From JBAXTE01 sp964653595 (GTDB lineage: Bacteria > Bacteroidota > Bacteroidia > Bacteroidales > WCHB1-69), in NCBI GenBank assembly GCA_964653595.1, contig CAZZHH010000003.1, positions 1 through 64,000 on the forward strand: DNA of 64,000 nt. The letters run 5' to 3'. The position numbers and the translations under genes were made by a program. The notes under the pieces are model-generated. The model was not told the origin of the DNA. It was given only the letters and a program-made list of their open reading frames with translations, and ran no database searches. Below, piece after piece: positions 18,324 through 27,384 of the stretch (position 1 is its first letter; each line of letters starts with the position of its first letter).

Positions 18324-18779
18324 TTAAAACCATTTAGGGAATGAAGCGGTAAACGCGTTAAATGATTTAATTGGACAAAGTATAACAATGACGCAAATCA
18401 TACAAACAAGAGCTGGGAACATCAGCACATTAAATGTACATTCTCCAAGTTTCGACAGAACGTCTTTAAACTTTTCTTTCGGTGTTTTTTCCTTTTTGCC
18501 GCGCAGTTGGTCAACAATTTTCTGTATCGGGTCGCACGGAAAAAACCCATCGTATATACAGTAAATTATAAAAAACGGAATAAGTAAATGTACCCTTTGA
18601 TATTCTTCGTCAGATTCTAATGCTTTGGTAATATCTATCTTTTTTGTCTTTGCCAATTCGGACACACGAACATATTCTGATGTGCTCTCCGTACATCTTG
18701 CGGTAACGAATGCATCACACGCCTCTCGGATGGCAAGACGAAATTCCAAAGTAGGGTCTTCTTCTCTATTGTCGGTCAT
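18324..18779 (-). CDS. membrane protein (151 aa)
   Basis: The soluble acidic N-terminus (residues 1-60) is followed by a hydrophobic segment near 67-80, a charged loop with GKKEKTPKEKF, and a second segment at 113-135. Probably two transmembrane helices. No family recognised. Confidence 0.65.
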   Translation of the reverse strand: MTDNREEDPTLEFRLAIREACDAFVTARCTESTSEYVRVSELAKTKKIDITKALESDEEYQRVHLLIPFFIIYCIYDGFFPCDPIQKIVDQLRGKKEKTPKEKFKDVLSKLGECTFNVLMFPALVCMICVIVILCPIKSFNAFTASFPKWF

Positions 18780-18792
18780 ATGTATATTTTTC

Positions 18793-19197
18793 TTATATAT
18801 TATTATCTTCGTAAATAAAAATTTCTTCTGTCGTTTTAATCATGTCAAAACTGTTTTGTATATTACGAAGATTTTCGAAAACATCATATACCGTTACGGC
18901 TCCACGCCAGCAATCCTTAATCCCTTCTATATCTTGCCAATCTGCAGTCTCCAATGTGCAATTCCAATCGGGTTCTTTCTGCTTTTCGATGGCTTCATAG
19001 ATAATTATCGCAACTGCCAACTTGGCTTTTGTTTTATTGTCAACAGTTAAGCGGATGCATGAACAATCGCGGAATGTATCATTAATGGCGTTTAAAAGCA
19101 AAAGAAGTTCAGAAGCGGCCTTGTACTGCTTCGAAGCAAAAGTATCTTTGAATGCTTTTGTGTCGAACTTCTGGATTTTCATTTCGACTTTTTTCAT
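18793..19197 (-). CDS. hypothetical protein (134 aa)
   Basis: Mainly helical-looking sequence with an Ala/Leu-rich centre (ASELLLLLNAIND). No known motif. Lies 12 nt after the upstream coiled-coil gene, in one operon. Confidence 0.65.
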   Translation of the reverse strand: MKKVEMKIQKFDTKAFKDTFASKQYKAASELLLLLNAINDTFRDCSCIRLTVDNKTKAKLAVAIIIYEAIEKQKEPDWNCTLETADWQDIEGIKDCWRGAVTVYDVFENLRNIQNSFDMIKTTEEIFIYEDNNI

Positions 19198-19209
19198 TTT
19201 GATGTTTTC

Positions 19210-19611
19210 CTATTTATTCGCATTAATGAAACTACACATCAACTTTATTTTCAGGTCATGCAACATCTCAAGCTCATGCACGGTGATAGAGTTAAAATAA
19301 TCAAGATCATTGACATTAATCGAGTTGGAACTAGATTCTTTTTCAATGCTTTCCGTCAAATCATTAAACCTGTTATACGCCTTTTGAAGTTTGCTTTTAT
19401 AAGATTCAAATTTGCGAATTTCAGATTGGCATTTTTGAAAATTTTCCAACCGTTTATTAAACCCCTCGATAGATTCAAGGATTCGCTCTTTATGCTTATA
19501 AAGGAGATTACCGTTTGCGGTTTCCACCTCTGATTTTTCGCCGAAATGTTTAACCAGTAGAGTTTCAAAATACTCTTTGGTACTGACATTTTCATCGTTA
19601 ACAATGTCCAT
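19210..19611 (-). CDS. coiled-coil protein (133 aa)
   Basis: Residues 25-95 are highly charged and heptad-like (KERILESIEGFNKRLENFQK...IRKFESYKSKL). First gene after the promoter at 19633-19659. Unrecognised. Confidence 0.65.
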   Translation of the reverse strand: MDIVNDENVSTKEYFETLLVKHFGEKSEVETANGNLLYKHKERILESIEGFNKRLENFQKCQSEIRKFESYKSKLQKAYNRFNDLTESIEKESSSNSINVNDLDYFNSITVHELEMLHDLKIKLMCSFINANK

Positions 19612-19632
19612 AATTGGCTTCCTTATACCTTA

Positions 19633-19659
19633 TAATACAATTAAATAGAATGTTTATTC
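19633..19659 (-). promoter_or_regulatory. promoter, GAATAAA-N13-TGTATTA class
   Basis: Perfect GAATAAA and TGTATTA, 13-nt spacer. Confidence 0.8.
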
Positions 19660-19666
19660 ATTGTTT

Positions 19667-20020
19667 TCAATTTTTTTCTGCCCCAAGCACGATATCACAC
19701 AATTCTTTGATATGGCGTTCGGTTTTTGTGTTGTCAATCATTCCGCACAGAGTTCTTTCTCTGTATACCAAATAGATATCGCCGATACCCCTTACGTAAT
19801 GCGCACGTGTATCAATCTTCCCGCCGCTGGCGAAATCTATGATATCCAAATGCACAAACTCGAGAATGTCTCTTTCTTCAATTTTTTCTATATACATATC
19901 ATTAAATTCATCAACAATTTCTTCACATAAACTCTCAAGGGCATCTTGGTAACGACCAGAGTCCTGTTTGCATTCCGAAATAACATCGCTGATGTCAATT
20001 GTCAGGTTCATTGATTTCAT
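19667..20020 (-). CDS. family B protein (117 aa)
   Basis: Start at MKSMNL, with AAAGG and GAGG upstream. It has the family B block (LESLCEEIVDEFNDMY..KIE.RDI.EFV..DI) and the motif R.HYVRGIGDIYL.Y. It ends LGAEKN-TGA; the paralog at 20601 ends LCAGKN-TGA. The shared end shows that TGA is a genuine stop in this genome. Confidence 0.8.
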   Translation of the reverse strand: MKSMNLTIDISDVISECKQDSGRYQDALESLCEEIVDEFNDMYIEKIEERDILEFVHLDIIDFASGGKIDTRAHYVRGIGDIYLVYRERTLCGMIDNTKTERHIKELCDIVLGAEKN

Positions 20021-20030
20021 ATAATCCTCA

Positions 20031-20450
20031 TTACCTTTCATGTAATGTGTTTTCTTCATCGAAAAGTACGTAGCGAAATGCAGAAATAGCAAGGCCGCGT
20101 TCACCAATTTTTATTCTTAAAAGTGTTCTGTGATCCTTATCGAGTTTACAGCTTGTCGAAGCCATTTCTTTTAACACACAAACAAAGTGTTCTTCAAACG
20201 CATTATAACTTTTTTCAGCAAGTTGAAATTCTTCTTTGAGTGATTCGTTATCTGGGTCGAGCTTCAAATTTTTTTTGGCTTTGTATAACGCATAAAATTC
20301 GCCAATGTAGATTTCCATAAGTTCTTCAATGGTCTTTTGGTATTTTTCAAACTCTTTTTGACTTTCAGTCTTTTCTGGAGCGGTTTCGCCGATCGTTTCA
20401 AAATACTTTTTCTTAAAATGCTCCGCCATATTTTCGTTTGTTTCGTTCAT
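20031..20450 (-). CDS. family C protein (139 aa)
   Basis: Start at MNETNENM, with an AGG SD. Helical protein with the family C signature L.LDPDNESLK..FQLAEKSY..F. The same signature is in 20601-21383, 21438-21830, 21855-22343, 22397-22840 and 26138-26629. Function unknown. Confidence 0.75.
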   Translation of the reverse strand: MNETNENMAEHFKKKYFETIGETAPEKTESQKEFEKYQKTIEELMEIYIGEFYALYKAKKNLKLDPDNESLKEEFQLAEKSYNAFEEHFVCVLKEMASTSCKLDKDHRTLLRIKIGERGLAISAFRYVLFDEENTLHER

Positions 20451-20598
20451 AATTTTGACCTCGTTCGTATTGTTTTTGAATCGCCGCAAAGGCCTCTTGG
20501 AATTTTCTTGTATAACATCTTTTCAAGTCGCTCATATCGCTCATATTAAATGCTTCCTGACATCTTCGTATAGTTTCTTTGTTGATACTATCGTGCAT
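20413..20598 (-). CDS. small hypothetical protein (61 aa)
   Basis: Starts MHDSINKE with AGGAAA upstream, and its 3' end overlaps the next gene by 38 nt. Helical, basic, Gln/Arg rich (EAFAAIQKQYERGQNYERNKRK). It fills an otherwise empty gap in the operon. Confidence 0.5.
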   Translation of the reverse strand: MHDSINKETIRRCQEAFNMSDMSDLKRCYTRKFQEAFAAIQKQYERGQNYERNKRKYGGAF

Positions 20599-20600
20599 GA

Positions 20601-21383
20601 TCAATTTTTTCCTGCACAAAGAACTACTTCGCTCAATTCTGTATCAATGGCTTTCTTCAGTTTACTATATGTAAAGTAAATATCTCCGATAGTTTTAACA
20701 TAATGTGAACGAGTCTCGATATCTTTCCCGTTATTGAAATATCCACTACTAATATCTTCGATATCTTTCCCAACGAATTCGATGATGTCTCTAACTTCAA
20801 TTTTTTTCTCATAAAGACTGTTAAACTCGTTAACAATTTTCTTACACAGATCTTCAAGAAGTTCTTTGTATTCATCTGTGTATCGATCTGTATCTGTTTC
20901 GTACCCGCACTCACAGATAGTTTCGTACAGGTTTGCGTTTAGGTGAATCGTTTTATTCATTTTAGTTTTTATATTTTCGTATTGTTCGTTCTCTTTCTGT
21001 AAACTTGTATTAATTTCATCAATACGGGTCATAGTTTCTTCTATTTCGCGTTTAAATTCTTCTAACCTCAATATGTCTGGCATATGACAAGTGCGACAGA
21101 ATTCCAGCATTTCTTTGAGTGTATCATAGTATGATTCATAATGATTGCAACAACCCTTTCTGGCAAGTTCAAGTGATGCTTTCATGGATTCACTTAACGG
21201 ATCGAGTTGTAGTTGAGACTTAATGCGGTAGTATTCACCGACACATTTCCCGTAATTGAACATGAGGTTCATGATCTCACTCTTGCGTATTTTGATTGCT
21301 TCTTCAAATACCGCCATCTCTGAGGCATAAAGCGCTTCGAGCCTATCAGTAGGCTTGATTTCTATTTCTGGGTTACTGCTCAT
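20601..21383 (-). CDS. fusion of a family C and a family B protein (260 aa)
   Basis: Residues 20-120 are family C (LQLDPLSESMKASLELAR...HYESYYDTLKEML). A short coiled linker follows, and residues 140-260 are a complete family B protein (LLEDLCKKIVNEFNSLYEKKIEVRDIIEFV, TRSHYVKTIGDIY). The junction keeps an internal Met (MNKTIHL), like the start of the free-standing family B gene. Separate family B and C genes lie directly downstream. Confidence 0.8.
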   Translation of the reverse strand: MSSNPEIEIKPTDRLEALYASEMAVFEEAIKIRKSEIMNLMFNYGKCVGEYYRIKSQLQLDPLSESMKASLELARKGCCNHYESYYDTLKEMLEFCRTCHMPDILRLEEFKREIEETMTRIDEINTSLQKENEQYENIKTKMNKTIHLNANLYETICECGYETDTDRYTDEYKELLEDLCKKIVNEFNSLYEKKIEVRDIIEFVGKDIEDISSGYFNNGKDIETRSHYVKTIGDIYFTYSKLKKAIDTELSEVVLCAGKN

Positions 21384-21416
21384 TATTTTTTATTACCTTT
21401 CATGTAATGTATTTTC

Positions 21417-21443
21417 TAATACAATTAATCTAAAACTTTATTC
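21417..21443 (-). promoter_or_regulatory. promoter, GAATAAA-N13-TGTATTA class
   Basis: Perfect boxes. The TAA of the first box is the stop codon of 21438-21830. Confidence 0.8.
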
Positions 21444-21830
21444 ACGTAATTTTTGTGCAATTTCTTTCAAGAGATCAAGAAGACCTTGGTTTGACATAAT
21501 GCCACATTGTAAATCGAGCAAGGGTCGATATACCTTTTCATTATCTTCTACTTGTAACTTCTCGGCAAGCTCAAATAAGTTTTCAATACGAACCTTTGCA
21601 CTTTTTAAAGCTTCGCTAAAATTCATATGGTAATTTTTAAACGTTTCTTCTGTCAGCGCCAGTTCTTTTCTGAGCGATTCGTCATCTGGATTGATTTTCG
21701 ATTTCTGTATGGCGACTGTAAGTTTAGAAAACTTTTCTTTATACATCTTTGCAGAACCTTCGATCGCGGCCAGACAACCTTCAAGTCTCGTTTCCACTTC
21801 CATATCGAACCACTCTCTTTGTGTTTCCAT
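21438..21830 (-). CDS. family C protein (130 aa)
   Basis: Helical, with the signature KINPDDESLRKELALTEETFKNYHMNF. Ends KLRE-TAA inside the next promoter. SD GAAAGG. Function unknown. Confidence 0.75.
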   Translation of the reverse strand: METQREWFDMEVETRLEGCLAAIEGSAKMYKEKFSKLTVAIQKSKINPDDESLRKELALTEETFKNYHMNFSEALKSAKVRIENLFELAEKLQVEDNEKVYRPLLDLQCGIMSNQGLLDLLKEIAQKLRE

Positions 21831-21854
21831 ATTAAATTTCTTTCCTTTCGGCGA

Positions 21855-22343
21855 TTAGAACAATACGTTTCCATCTTTATCAAATGTCGTAACGTGCAGT
21901 GGAAATTTTTCACACCGAGGCCAACTGCAAGTCACCGTATCTTTAAAATTCTTATGAATTTTATCAATGCGAGTCGAATATTCTTCTACCATATTTTTAA
22001 AATCAGTCCTGGCATCAATCGCAAATACGTCGTTTGGTACATTATACAAATCGCAAAACTCCATCATATCTCGCAATTCATTGGAGAACATTTTATAATG
22101 ATTCTCCCAATTACTATTGGCTAGTGCAAGTTTTATATAAAGGCTATTGTTGTCTGGATCAAGGGCCAGTAAGGTTGCAATACCTTCCGCTTTGCCAAGT
22201 TTTCGTCCGTAATTAAAAATAAGGTTTTCAATTTTTTCATTACAGGCTTTGATTCCTTCTTCTGGTTTCTCTTCCTTAAAGAGTTCCCACCAATCTTTTT
22301 TGGGGTCTTCTTCGGTGATGTTTTCACGTTCTTCTTTATTCAT
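21855..22343 (-). CDS. family C protein (162 aa)
   Basis: Start at MNKEERENITEE (AAGGAAAC upstream). Signature LALDPDNNSLYIKLALANSNWENHY, and FNYGRKLGK matches FNYGKCVGE of the fusion protein at 20601. A C-terminal segment after residue 140 (TCSWPRCEKFPLHVTTF) is unique. Confidence 0.75.
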   Translation of the reverse strand: MNKEERENITEEDPKKDWWELFKEEKPEEGIKACNEKIENLIFNYGRKLGKAEGIATLLALDPDNNSLYIKLALANSNWENHYKMFSNELRDMMEFCDLYNVPNDVFAIDARTDFKNMVEEYSTRIDKIHKNFKDTVTCSWPRCEKFPLHVTTFDKDGNVLF

Positions 22344-22396
22344 TGTTATTGTTTCCTTCTGCGTCAAGCGCAATATAGTTTAACTTTAGATCCATT

Positions 22397-22840
22397 TTAA
22401 TCTCCAAGTAGTCGTGTTTTCAAATTTCTTGCTCTTGCCTTTATAAACCTTGCTCCAAGTTTTATGGCAACAACAATACACTTACAAAAACCTCTGTATA
22501 CCAATGCGTCCTTCGCTTCAACAAGAAAAGCGTATTCTTTCAATTTCAGTTGTGAGTAATACAGTATTTTACGGAACGGTTTGTTCTTTTTAATTTTTGA
22601 CATCAGGATCAAAGATCCTTTGGTTTCGCCCAGCGTTCTCAAAAAAGCATCGCGACTTTCATCATAGCTTTTCTTAGCAAGATTGAGTTTGATTTTTAAT
22701 GTTTCATTATCTGGTGCATGCGCCAAATCATTTTCAGCCGTTATCACCTTTTTAAATCTATTAATATAAACACGCAAATCTTTACTAATGATTGTTTCAT
22801 CTTCATTGAGTTTTTGCATTAGTTCATTAACATTGTTCAT
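22397..22840 (-). CDS. family C protein (147 aa)
   Basis: Signature LAHAPDNETLKIKLNLAKKSYDE. The C-terminal 40 residues are strongly basic (FIKARARNLKTRLLG), unlike the acidic relatives. Confidence 0.7.
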   Translation of the reverse strand: MNNVNELMQKLNEDETIISKDLRVYINRFKKVITAENDLAHAPDNETLKIKLNLAKKSYDESRDAFLRTLGETKGSLILMSKIKKNKPFRKILYYSQLKLKEYAFLVEAKDALVYRGFCKCIVVAIKLGARFIKARARNLKTRLLGD

Positions 22841-22882
22841 AACTTTTATCTTTTTTGCATTTTTCAGCTTTGAGATTGTTCG

Positions 22883-23590
22883 TTATTTTTCTTTCATCAT
22901 ATGAAACAAGTGCAGTGTGATTTTGACGGTATTTTCAGAAAATCCCCGTCGCACTTCGATGTTGAACCATAATCTTCCGTGAGCTGTAGGCTGAGTATTC
23001 AAAAAGAAAAGCGTGTTCATATCTTTATTCAAAGATTTTTCCAGCGGAAAAGGTTGGATGTAAATATTCGGCAATTTCTTTTCCATCAAAGTGCTGAGCA
23101 TCTTTTCGTCTTGTTTTTCGAGACGTTGTTTTTTGGAATCCAGTATGACGGGATACAATACAACATAATTATGCAATGTCGGTTTGTTCAGCGTTAAGGT
23201 TTGTAACCATCTGTCGTTTTTTGGCAATCTTTTCCAAAGGTACTTTTGTTTGAGGTTTGGTTCAAAGTTAAAAATGGTTTCATATTCGAGACTTGTATCT
23301 TGCGTCAGTCGCACTACAGCCCAAGCCATATCGTAAGCGATTGCTTCTGAAATCAGCTCTACGGTACGGGCATACTGCAATCGACCGTTTTTCCGCCAGC
23401 CTCCTGTTCCAGAAATACCGAAACTGATTTTAAAATATTCTTTTGAAATGACTTTCAGTTCTTCGAATTTGGTATATTCTGTTTGTCCAGTGGAATCTTG
23501 AACGAATCCGCTTGCCACAAGTCCAGTTGGTTTTAAGTGGTTCATAATGTCTTTTTGAATTTCTTCAAATATGTCATTATCTGTTTTCAT
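22883..23590 (-). CDS. family F protein (235 aa)
   Basis: First of six tandem family F genes. Family blocks: DIMNHLKPTGLVASGFVQ at the N-terminus, an invariant-looking YPV at about 145, KLPN(I/V)..QPF at about 175, and a C-terminal G(R/L)L.(F/Y).I......(V/L)K.TLHLF. No enzyme motif. Intact. Confidence 0.75.
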   Translation of the reverse strand: MKTDNDIFEEIQKDIMNHLKPTGLVASGFVQDSTGQTEYTKFEELKVISKEYFKISFGISGTGGWRKNGRLQYARTVELISEAIAYDMAWAVVRLTQDTSLEYETIFNFEPNLKQKYLWKRLPKNDRWLQTLTLNKPTLHNYVVLYPVILDSKKQRLEKQDEKMLSTLMEKKLPNIYIQPFPLEKSLNKDMNTLFFLNTQPTAHGRLWFNIEVRRGFSENTVKITLHLFHMMKEK

Positions 23591-23619
23591 ATATTTCTAT
23601 CCTTTCTGTTACAATCCGT

Positions 23620-23646
23620 TTATACAATTTAAACGGAACTTTATTC
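23620..23646 (-). promoter_or_regulatory. promoter, GAATAAA-N13-TGTATTA class
   Basis: Boxes GAATAAA and TGTATAA, 13-nt spacer; upstream of 23590. Confidence 0.75.
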
Positions 23647-24270
23647 ACGAATATGACAAAAATAAATTCATGGTCAATTTTACGGTTTGTTTTTCCAAAT
23701 CGGTTTTTTCCGTAATGCAATATCCCATTCGTCCATAACATGTGGAATTTGTTATGAGGTGGACAAAGTTGTCGCCTGTCGTTTCTCCATTAAGGTTATA
23801 AAAGGGTTGCGTGTGGACATTAGGTAAATCCATTGCAGTTAATGTTTCCATTGCGTGTTGTACTTGTTTCTTATAATGAAAATTTTCATCTACGGGATAT
23901 AGAACCACATGTTCCGAATGTCGGTTATAGTTCAAATAGTCCAGGATTCTTTTATTATTTTTATAATTGAAAATATCATTATTTCCATAAGCATAAACCG
24001 CCATTTGCGCAACCATTTGCGCCATCGGGCAAGCGAGCTATTCTTTTACCGTGCTGATTTGTTTAATGTATTGAAATATGTTTACTATTTTCTTATCATC
24101 GTCAAACCCCGAAATCTTTTTAGCGGTACTTTTTTAAAATTGAGCTAACTTTTCGAGAAAATACCATATCCCTATACTGAACAAATTTATAACGAACCAG
24201 CGAGGTGTTTTTGAGATTGTCGTTGATGATATTATACAAAGAGTGGTTATCAACCTGGTGTATTTTCATA
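23645..24270 (-). pseudogene. decayed family F gene
   Basis: ATG at 24270 (ATGA overlap with the upstream stop) opens IINDNLKNTSLVRYKFVQY, the family start. A TAA, a one-base frameshift and a TAG then interrupt the region to about 24025. The C-terminal 126 codons, with YPV and the QPF block, are intact. Three separate lesions mark this copy as a pseudogene. Confidence 0.8.
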
Positions 24271-25135
24271 ACCCTGGCCACCTTTTGGTAATTTTATCTG
24301 TAGACTGCAACGGAATATACGGACAGTAAAAGTAATTACTGTTAAATAAATCCAGTAGTCCAGGTCGTGTCGAATTGACATTGCTCTTGAATTTGACCAG
24401 ATCTTGTTCCAAAGGTGTTGTGTCGAATAATTTGTGGTTACACATTTCTTTCGGCGATTCGTTTACTTTTTCTTTCTGGTAGAAAAAATGCATGGTCAGT
24501 GTCACGTTAAGGGTTTTCCAATTGACGTCAAAGAAAATATCGTATCCAAGATGTCCGTAGCGCATTTCGTCTGTTGTCAGGTGAATGAGGCGATTAGCTT
24601 TTAAGTTACGGTGATTGGGATCTTCCATATAAGGTTGCAGACAGACGTTCGGAAATTTCCTTAATTTGTTTACAATGGCTTCTGTACCTTTTGTATGGTA
24701 AAAATCCTTATTGACTGGATATAAGATGAGGTTGGTTTCGTTGATGTTCAGATTATGTAATATCTCTCTATGAACCATGTTTGTTGAAATATTGCAGTCA
24801 AGCCTGTCTTTACTGAAATGGAAAGACAGGCTAGCCATTTCGCCAGCCATAATATAAGCAAAATCTTTTTTGGCTGATTCGACTGCTTTATGATATTTAA
24901 ACGGACTGTTGACCATATCTTCCCTTTCGCTATACGTAAACCCGAAATCCCTCAGGTCGTATTCTTTCGAAATGGGCAATTCCACTCTGTTATATCTGAA
25001 ATCATGTTGAGGGTTTCCTTCCCCGAAGAATCCCAAGCGAACCAAAGGGGTACTTTTGAGACCGTTCATGATATCTTTCACGAGATTGTCAACGATATAT
25101 TCGTTTTTATATGTATCTTCTTTATCTAATTTCAT
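24266..25135 (-). CDS. family F protein with extended C-terminus (289 aa)
   Basis: Full set of family blocks: LVKDIMNGLKSTPLVRLGF, ILYPVNKDF, FPNVCLQPYMED, RYGHLGYDI and LTMHFFY. About 60 extra residues follow the usual end. Function unknown. Confidence 0.75.
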   Translation of the reverse strand: MKLDKEDTYKNEYIVDNLVKDIMNGLKSTPLVRLGFFGEGNPQHDFRYNRVELPISKEYDLRDFGFTYSEREDMVNSPFKYHKAVESAKKDFAYIMAGEMASLSFHFSKDRLDCNISTNMVHREILHNLNINETNLILYPVNKDFYHTKGTEAIVNKLRKFPNVCLQPYMEDPNHRNLKANRLIHLTTDEMRYGHLGYDIFFDVNWKTLNVTLTMHFFYQKEKVNESPKEMCNHKLFDTTPLEQDLVKFKSNVNSTRPGLLDLFNSNYFYCPYIPLQSTDKITKRWPGL

Positions 25136-25175
25136 AAGTGGTCTGCTTCATATAATTTCTTTCGGTGTCCTCTTT

Positions 25176-25806
25176 CTATACATAGAGTTTATTGTCTTTT
25201 ATATAAAACAACCGCATGGTGAGTTCTATGTTCTGATCTTCCCAATCAAAAGTGCTTTGAATATCATATCCTATATTTCCGTAACGGGTGGGTGGTGTCA
25301 CAAGATGGCAAATTTTTTCAGGTTCGTGTTTACCAATTATAAACGGTTGCAGGTGCACGTTGGGTAATTTCATTTCCATGAGTTTGTGAATGGTTTGATT
25401 ACAGTTCATACTCCAAAACTCCACTGGGTAAAGAATAATGTGTTCGGATTTCTCATTGAGATTGATGTTGTGCAATAATTGGTTGCCAATCAATGGTTCT
25501 TTATCGGCCTCAAAAACCAGCTCCGCTATGTTCCGTGCCATGGTATAAGCAAAATGTTCTGTAATACGGTCAAGTTTACAGGCGTATTGTATCGGAGATT
25601 GTACTTTATAATACAACAAATCCAACACGAAATCCTTTTTCAGGTTATATTGGTTCGTATTGGGTTTAACCAAGAGTTCTTCATTTTTTTTTATCTTGGC
25701 AATGTTGTACGAACCCGTAATGAACCAACGGTGTTGTTTTGAGGTTGTTCGCGATGTCTTCAATGAGATTATTCGTGAATTCTACGTACGGTATTTCTTT
25801 TAACAT
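25176..25806 (-). pseudogene. family F gene frameshifted in an A9 run
   Basis: ATG at 25806 gives the normal N-terminus (NNLIEDIANNLKTTPLV, HYGFVQ). The frame is lost in a run of nine A (plus strand T9 at 25684-25692). The downstream frame, NEELLVKPNTNQYNLK to the end at 25176, is otherwise complete. One base fewer in the run would restore a normal 210-residue protein. Sequencing error, slippage or real mutation are all possible. Confidence 0.75.
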
Positions 25807-25839
25807 AGACTTTCTTCTTTCTGTAATAAGTTAATGGGT

Positions 25840-25866
25840 TTATACACCCAATAAGAAACTTTATTC
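25840..25866 (-). promoter_or_regulatory. promoter, GAATAAA-N13-TGTATTA class
   Basis: Boxes GAATAAA and TGTATAA; the -10 sits in a small TGGGT/ACCCA hairpin also seen at 27358 and, in part, 28072. Confidence 0.75.
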
Positions 25867-25889
25867 ATTCTTTTTTGTAAACATAATCA

Positions 25890-25927
25890 CAATCGGCGCA
25901 TACAATTTATATGGTATGCGCCGATTG
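25890..25927 (-). terminator. strong hairpin, probable transcript end
   Basis: Perfect 14-bp stem (25890-25903 with 25914-25927) and 10-nt loop, downstream of the 46-aa gene. No U-run on the minus strand, so it may instead protect a 3' end. Confidence 0.5.
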
Positions 25928-25987
25928 TTTTATGTAGATTAGTAAATTATTTGACATGTCCGTTTTCTGGTCAAACGAATCAGCTTC

Positions 25988-26128
25988 TCATACCAGATCT
26001 TTTTCCCGTTCTGTTGGAAGACCACAACACCAATAACCATAATAAGGGTTGATACAAGGCGGTGCGTCGAGAACAAGCGCCATATCAAGTCTTGTTTTTT
26101 CATCTATGATAAGAGGTGGTTCTTTCAT
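25988..26128 (-). CDS. small hypothetical protein (46 aa)
   Basis: ATG preceded by GGAGAAT. The protein has a PP..I.PYYGYWCCG motif and ends at TGA. The frame stays open for 26 more codons (EADSFDQKTDM...) into the hairpin at 25890, so a readthrough product is conceivable. Unrecognised. Confidence 0.55.
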   Translation of the reverse strand: MKEPPLIIDEKTRLDMALVLDAPPCINPYYGYWCCGLPTEREKDLV

Positions 26129-26137
26129 GTTAATCAG

Positions 26138-26629
26138 TTAATTCTCCGTACAGTTCTCTTGCGGCGGATATTCTGAGTACAGAGGGCACCGTTTCGTGTC
26201 TGGTTTTGTTGTGTCGTTCTTGCCGATAGCGTTATCATATAACCGATATACAGATTCAAAATCTTTATTGTCATCACTTTTAGGTGTGTTTTTGAACCTA
26301 CCCAACTTGTCACAATACTTTTTTCTGAACTTCTGATAGGATTCATCGTCGCCAAAATTGGCTTTGACCCAGTTTCGACTGGCCGCAAACCCCCAGAGAT
26401 AATCGGGATGGATGTTCATTGAGATTTTAAATTTAACAAGAGCCATTTGAAATTCTTCTTTGGCTTCTTCGATTTCGGCTTTGAGTTTTTCGTTATCCCA
26501 AATTTCACCGTTGATCAATGACTGTCTATATATATCAAGCATCATTGTATAATGTTCATGGGTCATCTCTAACCACATTTTCAACAAGGCGCCTTTTGAC
26601 ATCTTGTAACTTGCGTAACTGTCTTCCAT
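26138..26629 (-). CDS. family C-like protein (163 aa)
   Basis: Residues 10-75 resemble family C (DNEKLKAEIEEAKEEFQMALVKF). The remainder (FGDDESYQKFRKKYCDKL) is unique. It sits among the family F genes, which suggests that families C and F are used together. Confidence 0.7.
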   Translation of the reverse strand: MEDSYASYKMSKGALLKMWLEMTHEHYTMMLDIYRQSLINGEIWDNEKLKAEIEEAKEEFQMALVKFKISMNIHPDYLWGFAASRNWVKANFGDDESYQKFRKKYCDKLGRFKNTPKSDDNKDFESVYRLYDNAIGKNDTTKPDTKRCPLYSEYPPQENCTEN

Positions 26630-26676
26630 ATATTTTCTCCTATGGATATGTTTTTTATCAGCCTATAATTGGCTTA

Positions 26677-27324
26677 TTAATGAAAATCTTTATTCGCCAT
26701 ATCAAACAACCGCATTGTTAATTCAACAGTCTGGTTATCCAAATCGTATTTATATTGGATATCATATCCTAAAGAACCATACCGTGTGGAAGGTGTCACA
26801 AGATGGAAAAGTCTATCTATTTCACTTGACGTAATAAAAAGTTGAAGGTGGAGATTTATTTTCCCTGTGATGGATTCGATTGCTTGACGAGTGTGATCTC
26901 GGTTACAGAGTTGCCGATTCGCTGGGTGCAAAACAATATGTGCTGCCCGTTCGTTGAAGTTTAAACCATGGAAGAGTTTGTTCTCCATGACAAAATTTGA
27001 ATCATTATTACCAATATCGGTTTTACTTGTCAACGTGGCAACCATCCCCGCCATTATACAAGCGAACTGTTCCGTTATATAATCGAGTTTGCGTGCGTAT
27101 TGAAATGAATCTTTCATTTTACAATATGTGTGAACTACGGAAGGTTCCAACCCGAAATGTTTCAAATTGTATTTTTTCGTAACGGGATCAACCAGTAATT
27201 CCCCTCCGCCATCTTTTTGATATTGAACGAATCCGTAATGAACCAGAGGTGTTGTTTTGAGGTTGTTCGCGATATCTTCAATGAGGTCAATTGCGAACTG
27301 ACTGTATGTTGTTTCTTTTAACAT
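26677..27324 (-). CDS. family F protein (215 aa)
   Basis: The most typical intact member: DLIEDIANNLKTTPLV, IMAGMVATL, HIVLHPANR, HLVTPSTRYGSLGYDIQ and VELTMRLFDM. Own promoter at 27358. Confidence 0.8.
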   Translation of the reverse strand: MLKETTYSQFAIDLIEDIANNLKTTPLVHYGFVQYQKDGGGELLVDPVTKKYNLKHFGLEPSVVHTYCKMKDSFQYARKLDYITEQFACIMAGMVATLTSKTDIGNNDSNFVMENKLFHGLNFNERAAHIVLHPANRQLCNRDHTRQAIESITGKINLHLQLFITSSEIDRLFHLVTPSTRYGSLGYDIQYKYDLDNQTVELTMRLFDMANKDFH

Positions 27325-27357
27325 AGACTTTCTTCTTTCTGTAATAAGTTAATGGGT

Positions 27358-27384
27358 TTATACACCCAATAAGACACTTTATTC
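27358..27384 (-). promoter_or_regulatory. promoter, GAATAAA-N13-TGTATTA class
   Basis: Boxes GAATAAA and TGTATAA; overlaps the stop of 27379-27948. Confidence 0.75.
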
